From positions 62,001 to 126,000 of the forward strand of contig JAZPZY010000065.1 of the NCBI GenBank assembly GCA_045544955.1: a DNA stretch of 64,000 nucleotides, given 5' to 3'. Source of the DNA: SIG701 sp045544955 (GTDB lineage Bacteria > Bacillota > Clostridia > Oscillospirales > CAG-272). The notes beneath the pieces are model-generated. The model ran no database searches, was not told the origin of the DNA, and saw only the letters and a list, made by a program, of their open reading frames with translations. Below, one piece after another: positions 1 through 8,015 of this stretch; position 1 is the stretch's first letter, and every line of letters starts with the position of its first letter. Both the position numbers and the translations under genes were made by a program.

Positions 1-731
1 ATAAGACGCACCGCACCGCCCAGACGCTTGGCCGCATCCATATCGGCGACGGTGAGTTTGGACATGGTTTCAGCGTACACGTCGCTCTCGTCGGCAATAT
101 AGCCGGTAGCAACGGCGGTAAGGATCATGATCTTCCGCTGGGCGTCAAAGCCGTGAATATCCGCGGAGGGATCCTTCTCCGCATAGCCAAGCTGCTGTGC
201 CTCGGCCAGTGCCTCGTCAAATGCGATACCGGCGTCACGCATGCGGGTGAGAATATAGTTGGTAGTTCCGTTAAGGATGCCGTTTACGGCGTCCACCCGG
301 TCGGAAGCAAGGCTCGTACGGATCGAACGGATCAGCGGAATGCCGCCGCCCACGCTTGCCTCGTACAGATAGGCAGCCCCGTTTTCGTCCGCAAGCTGCA
401 TCAGCTCCGCACCGTGCTTTGCCACAAGTTCCTTATTGGAGGTGACCACGTGCTTGCCGGCCTTCAAAGCGGCGGAAGAAAACTCCAGTGCCGGATGCAC
501 GCCGCCCATGGTTTCTACCACGAGAGCGATCTCCGGGTCGCTTAGAATCGTATCCACGTCGTGGATCACCCGATCCGCATAGGGAGAATCCGGAAAATCT
601 CTGAGATCCAGAATATATTTTACGTGAACGGCATCTCCAGCCGCCGCGGCGATGAGAGAAGCGTTTTCATCCACCAGGGAAACGACGCCGCCGCCTACCA
701 CGCCAAAGCCGATTACTGCAATTTCTTTCAT
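1..731 (-). CDS. hom: Homoserine dehydrogenase, N-terminal part (partial)
   Basis: NAD(P)-dependent homoserine dehydrogenase of threonine/methionine synthesis, reducing aspartate semialdehyde to homoserine. The minus-strand frame opens at an ATG at 731 and reads MKEIAVIGFGVVGGGVVSL, a Rossmann GxGxxG motif with the extra glycines typical of this enzyme. It continues through an ETMGGVHPA stretch and a SNKELVAKHG stretch, both characteristic of the family. The gene runs off the left edge, so about 243 codons are present and the catalytic and any ACT domain are missing. It is transcribed alone, away from the blaI-like gene, behind a promoter at 779-807 and a leader of about 40-50 bases that can form a small hairpin (752-776). 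The assignment is clear from motifs; only the full length is unknown. Confidence 0.85.
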   Translation of the reverse strand, partial: MKEIAVIGFGVVGGGVVSLVDENASLIAAAAGDAVHVKYILDLRDFPDSPYADRVIHDVDTILSDPEIALVVETMGGVHPALEFSSAALKAGKHVVTSNKELVAKHGAELMQLADENGAAYLYEASVGGGIPLIRSIRTSLASDRVDAVNGILNGTTNYILTRMRDAGIAFDEALAEAQQLGYAEKDPSADIHGFDAQRKIMILTAVATGYIADESDVYAETMSKLTVADMDAAKRLGGAVRL

Positions 732-778
732 ACTTTTGACAACCTTTCCGTTCCATCAAGCTCGAATCTTCGATGGTA

Positions 779-807
779 TATATAGTAGTATAACACAGAA
801 AGATCAA
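779..807 (-). promoter_or_regulatory. Sigma-A promoter of hom
   Basis: On the minus strand, TTGATC (802-807) and TATATA (779-784) are separated by exactly 17 bases. The leader that follows contains an imperfect stem between 752 and 776 (CCATC arms with AAG/CTT). Seen in sequence; its use as a promoter is inferred. Confidence 0.55.
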
Positions 808-878
808 CTTCGCAAGGGATTTCAACGATTTCCGTGCCGCAAAGAAAAGATTTTGCTTTATTATTTTTTCTCTCCCCC

Positions 879-937
879 TTGACAGCGGCGTTCTATTGTG
901 ATAGAATGATATCGCAATAGATTCTACTGCAATAGAA
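879..937 (+). promoter_or_regulatory. Promoter with two BlaI-type operators
   Basis: TTGACA (879-884) and TAGAAT (902-907) are 17 bases apart. Two palindromic 16-mers overlap and follow the -10 element: TTCTATTGTGATAGAA (891-906) and TTCTACTGCAATAGAA (922-937), centred 31 bases apart. This matches the usual picture of a BlaI/MecI dimer repressing its own operon, although the half-site differs from the staphylococcal TACA/TGTA core. Confidence 0.75.
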
Positions 938-960
938 TACCCAAAACAGGAGGACGAAAC

Positions 961-1320
961 GTGGACGGAAAATTATTTCCATCGGAGCTGCATGTGATGG
1001 ACGTGTTGTGGGAGGAAGGCCCTGCCTCCGCCAAACGGATCGCTGACGTACTTTCCGAAACGGTTGGCTGGAGCAAGACCACCACCTACACCGTAATCAA
1101 AAAATGTCTGGACAAAGGAGCGATCACCCGCTCCGATCCGGGATTTATCTGCACGGCGGCAATCACCAAACGGGAGATCCGCCGGCAGGAAACGGCAGAT
1201 CTGATCGACCGTCTTTTCGGCGGCGAGGCGGATCGCCTGGTAGCATCTATTTTGGAGGACGGCTCTTTATCCGGCGATGAGATTGCCCAGCTTCGCCGCA
1301 TGATCGATGAAATGAAATGA
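961..1320 (+). CDS. BlaI/MecI-family transcriptional repressor
   Basis: A 119-residue winged-helix repressor. The N-terminal half reads as the BlaI/MecI DNA-binding domain (ELHVMDVLWEEGPASAKRI, then WSKTTTYTVIKKC in the recognition helix region). The C-terminal helices form the dimer domain that is normally cleaved when the partner sensor protease is activated. The start is GTG at 961, placed by the AGGAGG ribosome site at 948-953. The gene sits directly behind two palindromes that overlap its own promoter and is coupled to the next gene, an M56 protease. Together they form a BlaI/BlaR1-type signalling pair. The inducing signal is unknown, since the partner carries no penicillin-binding sensor domain. 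Confidence 0.88.
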   Translation: MDGKLFPSELHVMDVLWEEGPASAKRIADVLSETVGWSKTTTYTVIKKCLDKGAITRSDPGFICTAAITKREIRRQETADLIDRLFGGEADRLVASILEDGSLSGDEIAQLRRMIDEMK

Positions 1321-1331
1321 GGGGGAACGGT

Positions 1332-2861
1332 ATGAGGATACTCTTTTCCGTCACGGGAAGCGCTTCCGTGCTCATTTTCTTCTGTATGATCCTGCGGGCA
1401 CTGTGTGCCCGGCGGCTTCCCGCCGCATTTTATCGCGCGGTCTGGATTTTGGCAGCGGTACGTCCGCTGGTTTTTGCCGAGATTCCCTCCCCCGTCAGTA
1501 TTTTTGCACTGGGCGGTACCGCATCGGATACAATCGGTTACGGCAACACCGGCGCATGGTACGCCGTGATCCCGCTGATAGAAACGGCCGCCGCCTCTTC
1601 CGCTGAAGCGCCGTTCCCATGGATCTTCGCCATTTGGCTGGTCGGCGTATGTTTGATGAGTGCTTTGTTTCTCATTCCGCATCTGCGCTTTTGTCTTCGC
1701 ATGCGAAGCGCGGCGGAGATCACCCACGCAGGACAACGCGTACGCATCTCGCCCCACGTGCGGATCCCCTGTGCCGTGGGCATATTCCGGCCGGTGATCT
1801 GCCTTGGGCAGATGCCGCACGAATACGCGCCGGAGACGCTCCGCTGTATTTTCGCACATGAGAACGCCCACGTCCGCCGTGGTGATATTCCTGTAAAATG
1901 GCTGTTCGCCGCCGCACTCACCCTCCACTGGTTCAATCCTCTGATGTGGGGCATGTACATTCTCGCCTGCCGCGATCTGGAATTTGCCTGTGACGAAGCC
2001 GTTCTGCGTGTTATCGGCAGTGATACCGACGCCCGGGCACGGTACGCCGGCGTTCTGCTGGATCTTGCCGATCGGCACATGTTTATGCCCACTGCCGCCG
2101 GCATGGCAGGCAAGCCGTTCGCAGGCAGATCACGAAACGCTACAAAAGAAAGGATACTTCGTATGATTCAACCGAAAAAGACCTCCCGCATTCTGCTGAT
2201 CCTCGCCACGGTGCTGTGCCTGGCGATAACTGCCGTGTTGGCATCCGCCCCGATGGATTCCCACGGCACAAGCAATCCATCTGATCTCCCGGCATCGGAT
2301 GCTCCCATTCTCCTGCCGGACACAACCGATTCGCCCCTCCCCCCCGCCTCCCCCACAGAAGAAATGCCGCAAACATCCACGCAGATCTCACTGATCTTCC
2401 CCTTGCCTGCAGACAGCACGTGGGAAATCACCAGACCTTTTGGTGACGCAGTGTACACGCCGGAAAGGGTGAACGAAGAGCCGCCCTTCTACTATCTGGG
2501 CCGCATTCCGGAAAGCCAGCCAACGCCGCCAGACGTTTTCCTGATCGTATCCAATCATGACGGTGTAGACATTGCGGCCGCCCAGGGTACGCCGGTGCTG
2601 GCAGTGGCAGACGGAACGGTACTGGAAGCCTCTTACGATTATATGAAAGGCAACTATATCGTACTGGACTTAGGCGGCGTGATTGCAGAATACTGGCATT
2701 TGGAACGGTTTTACGCCTTTGCCGGTGACACGGTAAAGCAAGGTGACCGCATCGCCGATCTTGGCTATACCGGCAACGCCACCGGTCCGCATCTGCACTT
2801 TATGCTGACCGTGAACGGTGAAGCCATCGATCCCATGCAGTACTATACGCCGGCAGCGTAA
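1332..2861 (+). CDS. BlaR1-like M56 metallopeptidase fused to an M23 endopeptidase domain
   Basis: Predicted 509-residue membrane protein and partner of the upstream BlaI-like repressor. Several hydrophobic segments fill the first 120 residues, followed by a zinc protease core with HENAH (176-180) and a downstream LEFACDEAV motif, as in M56/BlaR1. A further membrane segment lies near 290-307. After a Pro/Ser/Thr-rich linker comes a complete-looking LytM/M23 domain with HDGVD (409-413) and GPHLHF (His487, His489), which supply the zinc ligands of lysostaphin-like endopeptidases. In BlaR1 this outer position is held by a penicillin-binding sensor. I chose ATG 1332 because GAGGGGG lies just before it; an upstream ATG at 1317 overlaps the repressor's stop codon. 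Likely role: a peptidoglycan-related sensor that relieves BlaI repression (inferred). Confidence 0.82.
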   Translation: MRILFSVTGSASVLIFFCMILRALCARRLPAAFYRAVWILAAVRPLVFAEIPSPVSIFALGGTASDTIGYGNTGAWYAVIPLIETAAASSAEAPFPWIFAIWLVGVCLMSALFLIPHLRFCLRMRSAAEITHAGQRVRISPHVRIPCAVGIFRPVICLGQMPHEYAPETLRCIFAHENAHVRRGDIPVKWLFAAALTLHWFNPLMWGMYILACRDLEFACDEAVLRVIGSDTDARARYAGVLLDLADRHMFMPTAAGMAGKPFAGRSRNATKERILRMIQPKKTSRILLILATVLCLAITAVLASAPMDSHGTSNPSDLPASDAPILLPDTTDSPLPPASPTEEMPQTSTQISLIFPLPADSTWEITRPFGDAVYTPERVNEEPPFYYLGRIPESQPTPPDVFLIVSNHDGVDIAAAQGTPVLAVADGTVLEASYDYMKGNYIVLDLGGVIAEYWHLERFYAFAGDTVKQGDRIADLGYTGNATGPHLHFMLTVNGEAIDPMQYYTPAA

Positions 2862-2874
2862 GGAAACAAATAAA

Positions 2875-2908
2875 AAGAGTCGGTGCGGAGATTTCCGCAT
2901 CGGCTCTT
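2875..2908. terminator. Bidirectional terminator
   Basis: AAGAGTCGGTGCGGA pairs with TCCGCATCGGCTCTT (two G-T pairs) around a short loop, with A-rich sequence before and T-rich sequence after. It separates the convergent M56-M23 and HAD genes and can serve both. Confidence 0.75.
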
Positions 2909-2920
2909 ATTTTTATATTC

Positions 2921-3712
2921 TTACGCTTCCCCGTTTACGATATCGCCCACGTCATTCAGAATATACTTGGGACGGTAGGCGAACTTATCCAGATCCGCCC
3001 GGGTAGTCACGCCGGAGAGGACCAGCACCGTATCGATATCCGTTTCGATACCGGCGATGATATCCGTATCCATTCTGTCTCCGATCAGCACCGCATCCGC
3101 CCGGTGGCAGTTCAGCACCTTGAGGGCGTGCCGCATCATCAGCGGATTGGGTTTGCCTACGTAATAGGGCTTTTTGCCCGTAGTCAGCTCGATGGGGGCG
3201 ATCAGTGCCCGGCAGGCCGGGATGATGCCGTCCTCGGAGGGATCCACCAGATCGCTGTTGGTGCCGATCAGCTTGGCACCCTTCATCACCAGACGGGAAG
3301 CCTTTTCGATCTGCTCGTAATTGATGGATTTGGAGCCGCCGAACACCACGTAATCCGGATTCACGTCGTTCATGCTGAAGCCGGCCTCGTACAAAGCGTA
3401 GGTAAGACCGGGATCACCGATCACGTACGCCGAGCCGCCGGGACACTGGCTCTGCAGAAAAGCGGCGGTTGCCTGGGCACTGGTATAAAAGTGCTCCTGC
3501 CCTACCTCAAGGCCCATTCTCTCCAGCTTCTGGGCAAGTTCTCTGGGAGAGCGTCCCGAGCCGTTGGTGAGAAACAGATAATTCTTATGATTCTCGTTCA
3601 GCCAATCGATAAACTCCTTCACGTGCGGAATGAGCAGATTGCCGTGATAGATCACACCGTCCATATCGCATATGAAATTCTCTTTACTCCGTATTGCGCT
3701 CAAGTCCTGCAT
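2921..3712 (-). CDS. HAD-superfamily IIA phosphatase (NagD/AraL-like)
   Basis: A 263-residue HAD phosphatase. Motif I is DMDGVIYHG with the nucleophile and acid/base aspartates at about residues 16 and 18. Motif II lies in FLTNGSGRSP. Motif III/IV is the VGKPNPLMMRHAL ... LIGDRMDTDI block, which with the length is diagnostic for the C2-capped NagD/AraL/NIPP group. Substrates in this group are sugar phosphates and nucleoside monophosphates; the sequence does not say which. It begins at ATG 3712 after an AGGAG site and lies 10 bases downstream of mtnN, so luxS-mtnN-HAD probably form one transcript. A housekeeping phosphatase role is likely. Confidence 0.85.
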   Translation of the reverse strand: MQDLSAIRSKENFICDMDGVIYHGNLLIPHVKEFIDWLNENHKNYLFLTNGSGRSPRELAQKLERMGLEVGQEHFYTSAQATAAFLQSQCPGGSAYVIGDPGLTYALYEAGFSMNDVNPDYVVFGGSKSINYEQIEKASRLVMKGAKLIGTNSDLVDPSEDGIIPACRALIAPIELTTGKKPYYVGKPNPLMMRHALKVLNCHRADAVLIGDRMDTDIIAGIETDIDTVLVLSGVTTRADLDKFAYRPKYILNDVGDIVNGEA

Positions 3713-3722
3713 ACCGTTCTCC

Positions 3723-4427
3723 TTATTCTCTTTCCGTTTTCAGAAATTCGCATACCGCCTGTGCCGATTTGGCAGCGGCTATTTTCACAAAGGTGGGATA
3801 ATCCATGGCGGCGTCCTCGTTTCCGCCGTCGGAAATGGCACGGATCACCGCAAAGGGAATCCCGTTTGCCGTGCAGACCTGCCCGATGGCAGCCCCTTCC
3901 ATTTCGCAGGCAATGGCACCGAAGGTGTCCCGGATGTACACCTTTTTAGCGGATTCAGCAACGAACACGTCGCCGGATGCGATGACGCCCCGCAGGCACC
4001 GGGTGCCCCCACCGCCGATCACTTCGGCGATCCGGGCAGAAAGGGATTCGTCTGCCTTCATATACACTACGTTGAGTCCGGAAATCAGTCCAACGGGATC
4101 TCCGATGGCGGAAGTATCCATATCGTGCTGGACCACGCTTTCCGCCACAGCAACGTCCCCGATGGAAAGTTTGTCCGTCAGCGTACCGGCCACACCCGTA
4201 TTGATGATAGCACGCACGCCGTAGTGCAGGATCATGGTCTGAGCCGCCATGGCGGCAAACACCTTGCCCACGCCGCAAACGGACAGCACCACCGGCACAC
4301 CGGAAAGCACGCCGGAAATGAACGTAAGTCCGCCCAGCGTTTCCGTTTTCCCGTTTTTGAGAGCGGCGGCAAGGGTGTCAATCTCCACACGCATGGCACC
4401 GATAATACCGATAGGACGATCAGTCAT
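3723..4427 (-). CDS. mtnN: 5'-methylthioadenosine/S-adenosylhomocysteine nucleosidase
   Basis: Cleaves S-adenosylhomocysteine and methylthioadenosine to adenine plus the ribosyl thioether, feeding LuxS and methionine salvage. The 234-residue protein has the PNP-fold hallmarks: GIIGAMRVEID at the N terminus, VCGVGKVFAA and NTGVAGTL in the base/ribose site, CEMEGAAIGQVC with the substrate-binding glutamate, and RAISDGGNED with the catalytic aspartate. ATG 4427 lies behind GGAGTTTCTGCT and overlaps the end of luxS by eight bases, indicating translational coupling. The pair luxS-mtnN completes the activated methyl cycle detoxification route. Confidence 0.93.
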   Translation of the reverse strand: MTDRPIGIIGAMRVEIDTLAAALKNGKTETLGGLTFISGVLSGVPVVLSVCGVGKVFAAMAAQTMILHYGVRAIINTGVAGTLTDKLSIGDVAVAESVVQHDMDTSAIGDPVGLISGLNVVYMKADESLSARIAEVIGGGGTRCLRGVIASGDVFVAESAKKVYIRDTFGAIACEMEGAAIGQVCTANGIPFAVIRAISDGGNEDAAMDYPTFVKIAAAKSAQAVCEFLKTERE

Positions 4428-4884
4428 AGCAGAAACTCCAATCTTCTTTTTCGTTCAGGACGGCGAGATAGGCGGCACACTCCCGCTTGGCGTCGGCAAG
4501 GGAAAGATCCAGATAATTGCCGCACTCCTTCCGTGCCGCGCCGAACACTTCCCCCTCGTGGGCAATAATTTTCTGAAGCGTTTCCTTCACCAGTGCCAGC
4601 ACGGCAGCAGGCTTCACATCCCGCATAAGGAGATAAAATCCGGTGCGGCATCCCATAGGACCGAAGTAGATCACCTGATCGGAAAAATCGCTGTTGCGGA
4701 CATAGGTGGCAAACATATGCTCCACGGAATGGGCAGTGCGGGTATCCATGTACGCACCGCCGTTAGGGGTACGGGTTCTGAGATCGTAGGTAGTTATGTC
4801 TCCGTCCACCCGGGAAATATAGATACCCGGCGTGAGCGTATCGTGATCGATGGTAAAGCTGGTAATGCGCTGGATTTCGTTCAT
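4420..4884 (-). CDS. luxS: S-ribosylhomocysteine lyase (LuxS)
   Basis: Converts S-ribosylhomocysteine to homocysteine and DPD, the precursor of autoinducer-2. The 154-residue length is typical. The metal site is visible as HSVEH (His52, Glu55, His56) together with the downstream cysteine in ARKECGNY. The YFGPMGCRTGF segment contains the catalytic cysteine of the family. The start ATG at 4884 follows AAGGAG. It is first in an operon with mtnN and a HAD phosphatase. Whether AI-2 acts as a signal here cannot be told; the metabolic role is secure. Confidence 0.94.
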   Translation of the reverse strand: MNEIQRITSFTIDHDTLTPGIYISRVDGDITTYDLRTRTPNGGAYMDTRTAHSVEHMFATYVRNSDFSDQVIYFGPMGCRTGFYLLMRDVKPAAVLALVKETLQKIIAHEGEVFGAARKECGNYLDLSLADAKRECAAYLAVLNEKEDWSFCYD

Positions 4885-4914
4885 AGACAGCTCCTTTGGG
4901 AGATGGTTTTTCTT

Positions 4915-4923
4915 ATTATATCA
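4915..4923 (-). promoter_or_regulatory. Extended -10 promoter of luxS operon
   Basis: On the minus strand the sequence reads TGATATAAT (TGn plus TATAAT). The -35 region is a T-rich tract without a good hexamer, so the extended -10 probably carries the promoter. Confidence 0.5.
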
Positions 4924-5029
4924 CAGATCGGATAAAAAAGAAAGAAGTTTACAAAAATATGTTCTCCGCCCTGACATCTAAAAGCGTATTAAACGGACAT
5001 TTTGCAAAAAAACGTATCCGTCCGGCGTA

Positions 5030-5065
5030 TTGCAAGCCGCATTCACTTATGCTATACTAAGTGAA
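5030..5065 (+). promoter_or_regulatory. Promoter with palindromic operator upstream of AraC-type gene
   Basis: TTGCAA (5030-5035) and TATACT (5053-5058) are 17 bases apart. The -10 is embedded in a perfect 8-bp inverted repeat, TTCACTTA (5042-5049) and TAAGTGAA (5058-5065), with an 8-bp centre. A repressor bound there would block the promoter. The bound protein is unknown. Confidence 0.6.
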
Positions 5066-5082
5066 GAAAGGAGCAGATGCCA

Positions 5083-5943
5083 ATGCAGACCAAAGAACTT
5101 CTGATACGGGGAATTGAGACACAATTTGAGGATACCGCCGTTACGCTTTACAAGATCACCGCACAAGCCGATGGCGGAAAAGCTGTAATTCCGGCGGATC
5201 TGTGGCACAGCCATTTTTATTATGAATGCCATCTGCTCATCCCTGCCGGAACTCCGCCAGAAACAGGCGGAGAAGCACACCGTCCTGAAGGAAAACTGAT
5301 TATCATCCCACCCCATACAGAGCACTATCCGCTGCGTTTTGAAGATGCTGACGACATTGTGCTGGGCATAACCTTACAGCAGAATGGCACAGACGGCAGA
5401 TACACGGCTTATTTTCTCACAACGCTTGCAAAAATAGCCCAAAGCCCCCTGTATCTCCCGCCTGTCCTGACAGAAACGCTCATTCTGTTTTACCGGCGGT
5501 TTGACAGCAACCGCTTCCGTGACCGCTGTTACTGTCGGGCGGCGGCACACGAAATCGTGTTTAGGCTGTTCGACTGTGCAAACGGCTTTTCCCTTCCCGA
5601 AGTGCGGAAAGAACAGAACCCTGCGCTTCTTCCCGTGGCGTTCAATTTGGAGCACCTCATCAACGATACTTCCCGTTCCCTCTCCGAAATAGCCTCTATT
5701 CTCGGCTACTCACCGCGGCACACCGCCCGGCTGATCCGGGAGAAATACGGAAAGAATCTTGGCGAAATCCGCAAAACGAGCCGCATAGCCACTGCAAAAA
5801 AACTGCTGGCAGGCAGCGAAAACATCTCTTTGGAAACAGCGGCGATCCGTGCCGGATTTCCCTCTGCAGATGCAATGGCGAGAGCCTTCCGCAAAGCCGG
5901 TGAAGCACCGCCGTCTCAATACAGAAAGAAGGAAAAAACGTGA
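5083..5943 (+). CDS. AraC-family transcriptional regulator
   Basis: A 286-residue regulator. The N-terminal half resembles a cupin-type effector domain (HSHFYYECHLLIPAG, then LIIIPPHTEHYPL). The last 100 residues carry two helix-turn-helix units: RSLSEIASILGYSPRHTARL and a second ending in AFRKAGEAPPSQYRK, the AraC signature. ATG 5083 is preferred over ATG 5077 because AAAGGAG at 5067-5073 is nine bases before it but only three before the other. Its stop overlaps the next gene's start, so it is co-transcribed with a membrane transporter-like gene and a beta-propeller protein, which are the probable targets. The ligand is probably a carbohydrate or glycoside (inferred). Confidence 0.82.
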   Translation: MQTKELLIRGIETQFEDTAVTLYKITAQADGGKAVIPADLWHSHFYYECHLLIPAGTPPETGGEAHRPEGKLIIIPPHTEHYPLRFEDADDIVLGITLQQNGTDGRYTAYFLTTLAKIAQSPLYLPPVLTETLILFYRRFDSNRFRDRCYCRAAAHEIVFRLFDCANGFSLPEVRKEQNPALLPVAFNLEHLINDTSRSLSEIASILGYSPRHTARLIREKYGKNLGEIRKTSRIATAKKLLAGSENISLETAAIRAGFPSADAMARAFRKAGEAPPSQYRKKEKT

Positions 5944-6644
5944 AAGCACCCGCTTTTTTTCGAAAAAACACCGCACAACTGTGGCTAATATTCGTTTTTG
6001 CCATCCTGATTACCGTTTTCGGAATCTGTTATCGGCAAAGCTTTCTCCGGATTCTGCCCCTGTATATATCGCTTATCATAGGAGCACTGCAGGCACACGT
6101 CAATCGATTTGCCAGTCTGCTCGGCGGATGCAACTCCGTTTTATATACCGCAGTGTATTTTTATCTGGGGCTGTACGCATCCGCAGCTTCTGCCTTTCTT
6201 TTTTTCGTTCCGCTGCAGTTTGCTGCCTTCTTCCAATGGAGCAAACACAAATACAAGCAAGCGACTGTTTTCCGCACTATGTCCCGGCGAATGCGTGCAG
6301 CCGTTCTCGTGGTCATGGCGGCAGCTTTCGGCATCGTTCTGTATCTGTTAAAACGGACCGGATCCGCCTTTCCGGCTCTCGACGCCCTTGCCTCACTGGT
6401 AGGAAGCACCGTACCCATACTGACCATGTTCGCCTATATCGAATACACATGGCTCATGCTGCCCAGCGGTATTCTGAATATCTGCCTGAACGCGGCCACT
6501 ATGGCCGAGCATCCTGCACAGATCACGTATCTGATCTATTCTGTCTATTCGCTGATCTGCGTAACTATGCAGTTCTTCCGTGCACAGAAGCTGTACGCCG
6601 AGCAAAAAGCGGAACAAATCCACAAAGAGGAGACAAAACCATGA
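5940..6644 (+). CDS. PnuC/YgjV-like integral membrane transporter
   Basis: A 234-residue polytopic protein with about seven hydrophobic segments. The central stretch SLLGGCNSVLYTAVYFYLGL followed by QFAAFFQWSKHK resembles PnuC-type (SWEET-like) vitamin/nucleoside facilitators, where an Asn and a Trp-rich segment line the substrate path. The PnuC resemblance is by motif only; the substrate may differ. GTG 5940 overlaps the AraC stop (GTGA) and its own stop overlaps the next ATG (ATGA), so three genes are translationally coupled. The likely role is uptake of the compound sensed by the AraC protein and processed by the following protein. Confidence 0.55.
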   Translation: MKAPAFFRKNTAQLWLIFVFAILITVFGICYRQSFLRILPLYISLIIGALQAHVNRFASLLGGCNSVLYTAVYFYLGLYASAASAFLFFVPLQFAAFFQWSKHKYKQATVFRTMSRRMRAAVLVVMAAAFGIVLYLLKRTGSAFPALDALASLVGSTVPILTMFAYIEYTWLMLPSGILNICLNAATMAEHPAQITYLIYSVYSLICVTMQFFRAQKLYAEQKAEQIHKEETKP

Positions 6645-7969
6645 TTACTTTCGGAAACAGAATAGAACCCATAACGGACATGTACCTGATTGATGAAATG
6701 AAAAATCTCACTTTTAGGAAAGAACAGGCGACGTGCCACGGCAAAGTTATCGAATTCAATGCCCCCTGGGAAGGTCTGGGTTCCACCGGAACCAGCGTAG
6801 TACAAAACGGCAAAGAGATAAAGTGCTATTATCGCGGCTATCCCACGAAAGGCGGCGATCAGAACACCAATCAGACCGCCTGTCTTGCGATCAGTGAAGA
6901 CGGCATTCATTTTTCCCGCGTTCCCGTAAACCGCATCGATTACAACGGTATTGCGGAAAACAATATCGTATATAAAGGAACGGAATGTCACAATTTCTGT
7001 CCCTTCTACGACACAAATCCCGACTGCCCCGAAGATCAGCGTTACAAAGCGGTAGGCGGCACCAATCAGATCGGCGGTCTTTTTGGCTTCATCAGTGCAG
7101 ACGGCATCCACTGGAAAAAGGTTTCTGACAAGCCTATCATTACCGCCGGCGATTTTGACACCATGAACATGGCGTTCTGGAATCCGCACACCGGGCGCTA
7201 CCACGCCTACTGCCGTTATCTGGATCATCGTCTGGGAGATCCCAGGATGCCCCACGGCTGCCGTGCCATCCACTCCTGTACCTCTCTCGATTTTCTAAAC
7301 TGGACAGAGTTTACCGACAACGAATATGCAGAGGGCATGCCCACCGAACAGTTTTATACCAACGCCGCAAGACCGATCCCCGGGGCAGAGCATGTGCTTC
7401 TGTCCATGCCCATGCGATTTCAGGAAACACGAACAAAGCTGGACGATCACTCCCATCCGGGCTTATCCGATGCGGTGCTTCTCACATCCCGGGACGGCGT
7501 ATATTGGGATCGGATGCTGAAAGATGCATTTCTTGCCGGTGATCTGGAACCGCACGAATGGACACAGCGGAACTTCATCGTTTGCGGCGGACTTGCCGCC
7601 GTAGACGACCGCTTCTTCTTTTACGTACAAAAAAACTACATGTGGGAGGATTGCGGCATTTTCGCCTATTCCGTACCAAAGTACCGTTTTCTTTCTCTGT
7701 ACGCCGATGCTTCCGGCGGTCAGTTCACCACGAAACCGCTGCAGTTTGTATCCGACGACGTATATCTGAATTACGCCACCTCCGCCTATGGAAATATAGA
7801 GATCACCGTCGCAGACGAAAAGGGGCAAACCGTTTTCTCCTCTGGGGAAATCTTCGGAAATGAACTCTCCCATCGGGTGCACATAGACGGACTTGCCGGG
7901 AAAAGCGGCACTATGACCGTCTCACTGAAGGAGGCACACCTGTACGCGCTCGGCAGTGCCATGATGTAA
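6641..7969 (+). CDS. Putative five-bladed beta-propeller glycosidase (GH32/43/68-like fold)
   Basis: A cytoplasmic 442-residue protein with no signal peptide. Repeated blade-like segments of the form SEDGIHFSRVP, SADGIHWKKV, TSLDFLNWTEF and SRDGVYWDRM recur at regular spacing, as in GH32/GH43/GH130-type five-bladed propellers that bind or cleave furanosides and oligosaccharides. Acidic candidates lie in NAPWEGLG, GDFDTMNMAFW and DDHSHPG, but I cannot assign a nucleophile. ATG 6641 follows AGAGGAG and overlaps the transporter stop. The open frame extends upstream to 5849, but that part reads through the transporter gene in another frame. The operon suggests a small import-and-hydrolyse unit. 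Confidence 0.55.
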   Translation: MITFGNRIEPITDMYLIDEMKNLTFRKEQATCHGKVIEFNAPWEGLGSTGTSVVQNGKEIKCYYRGYPTKGGDQNTNQTACLAISEDGIHFSRVPVNRIDYNGIAENNIVYKGTECHNFCPFYDTNPDCPEDQRYKAVGGTNQIGGLFGFISADGIHWKKVSDKPIITAGDFDTMNMAFWNPHTGRYHAYCRYLDHRLGDPRMPHGCRAIHSCTSLDFLNWTEFTDNEYAEGMPTEQFYTNAARPIPGAEHVLLSMPMRFQETRTKLDDHSHPGLSDAVLLTSRDGVYWDRMLKDAFLAGDLEPHEWTQRNFIVCGGLAAVDDRFFFYVQKNYMWEDCGIFAYSVPKYRFLSLYADASGGQFTTKPLQFVSDDVYLNYATSAYGNIEITVADEKGQTVFSSGEIFGNELSHRVHIDGLAGKSGTMTVSLKEAHLYALGSAMM

Positions 7970-7972
7970 AAA

Positions 7973-7998
7973 AAAGAGATGCCGCACGGCATCTCTTT
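7973..7998. terminator. Bidirectional terminator between propeller gene and atpC
   Basis: AAAGAGATGCC, loop GCAC, GGCATCTCTTT. The hairpin has T-runs on both strands (TTTTTTTC on plus; eight T on minus), so it ends the propeller operon and the ATP synthase operon alike. Confidence 0.85.
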
Positions 7999-8015
7999 TT
8001 TTCTTTATCAGTGGC

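Noticed and set aside
5849..6640. N-terminal 264 codons of a 706-codon frame ending at 7969
   Set aside because: This stretch lies over the AraC end and the transporter gene in another frame; the true start of the propeller protein is ATG 6641 with a ribosome site.
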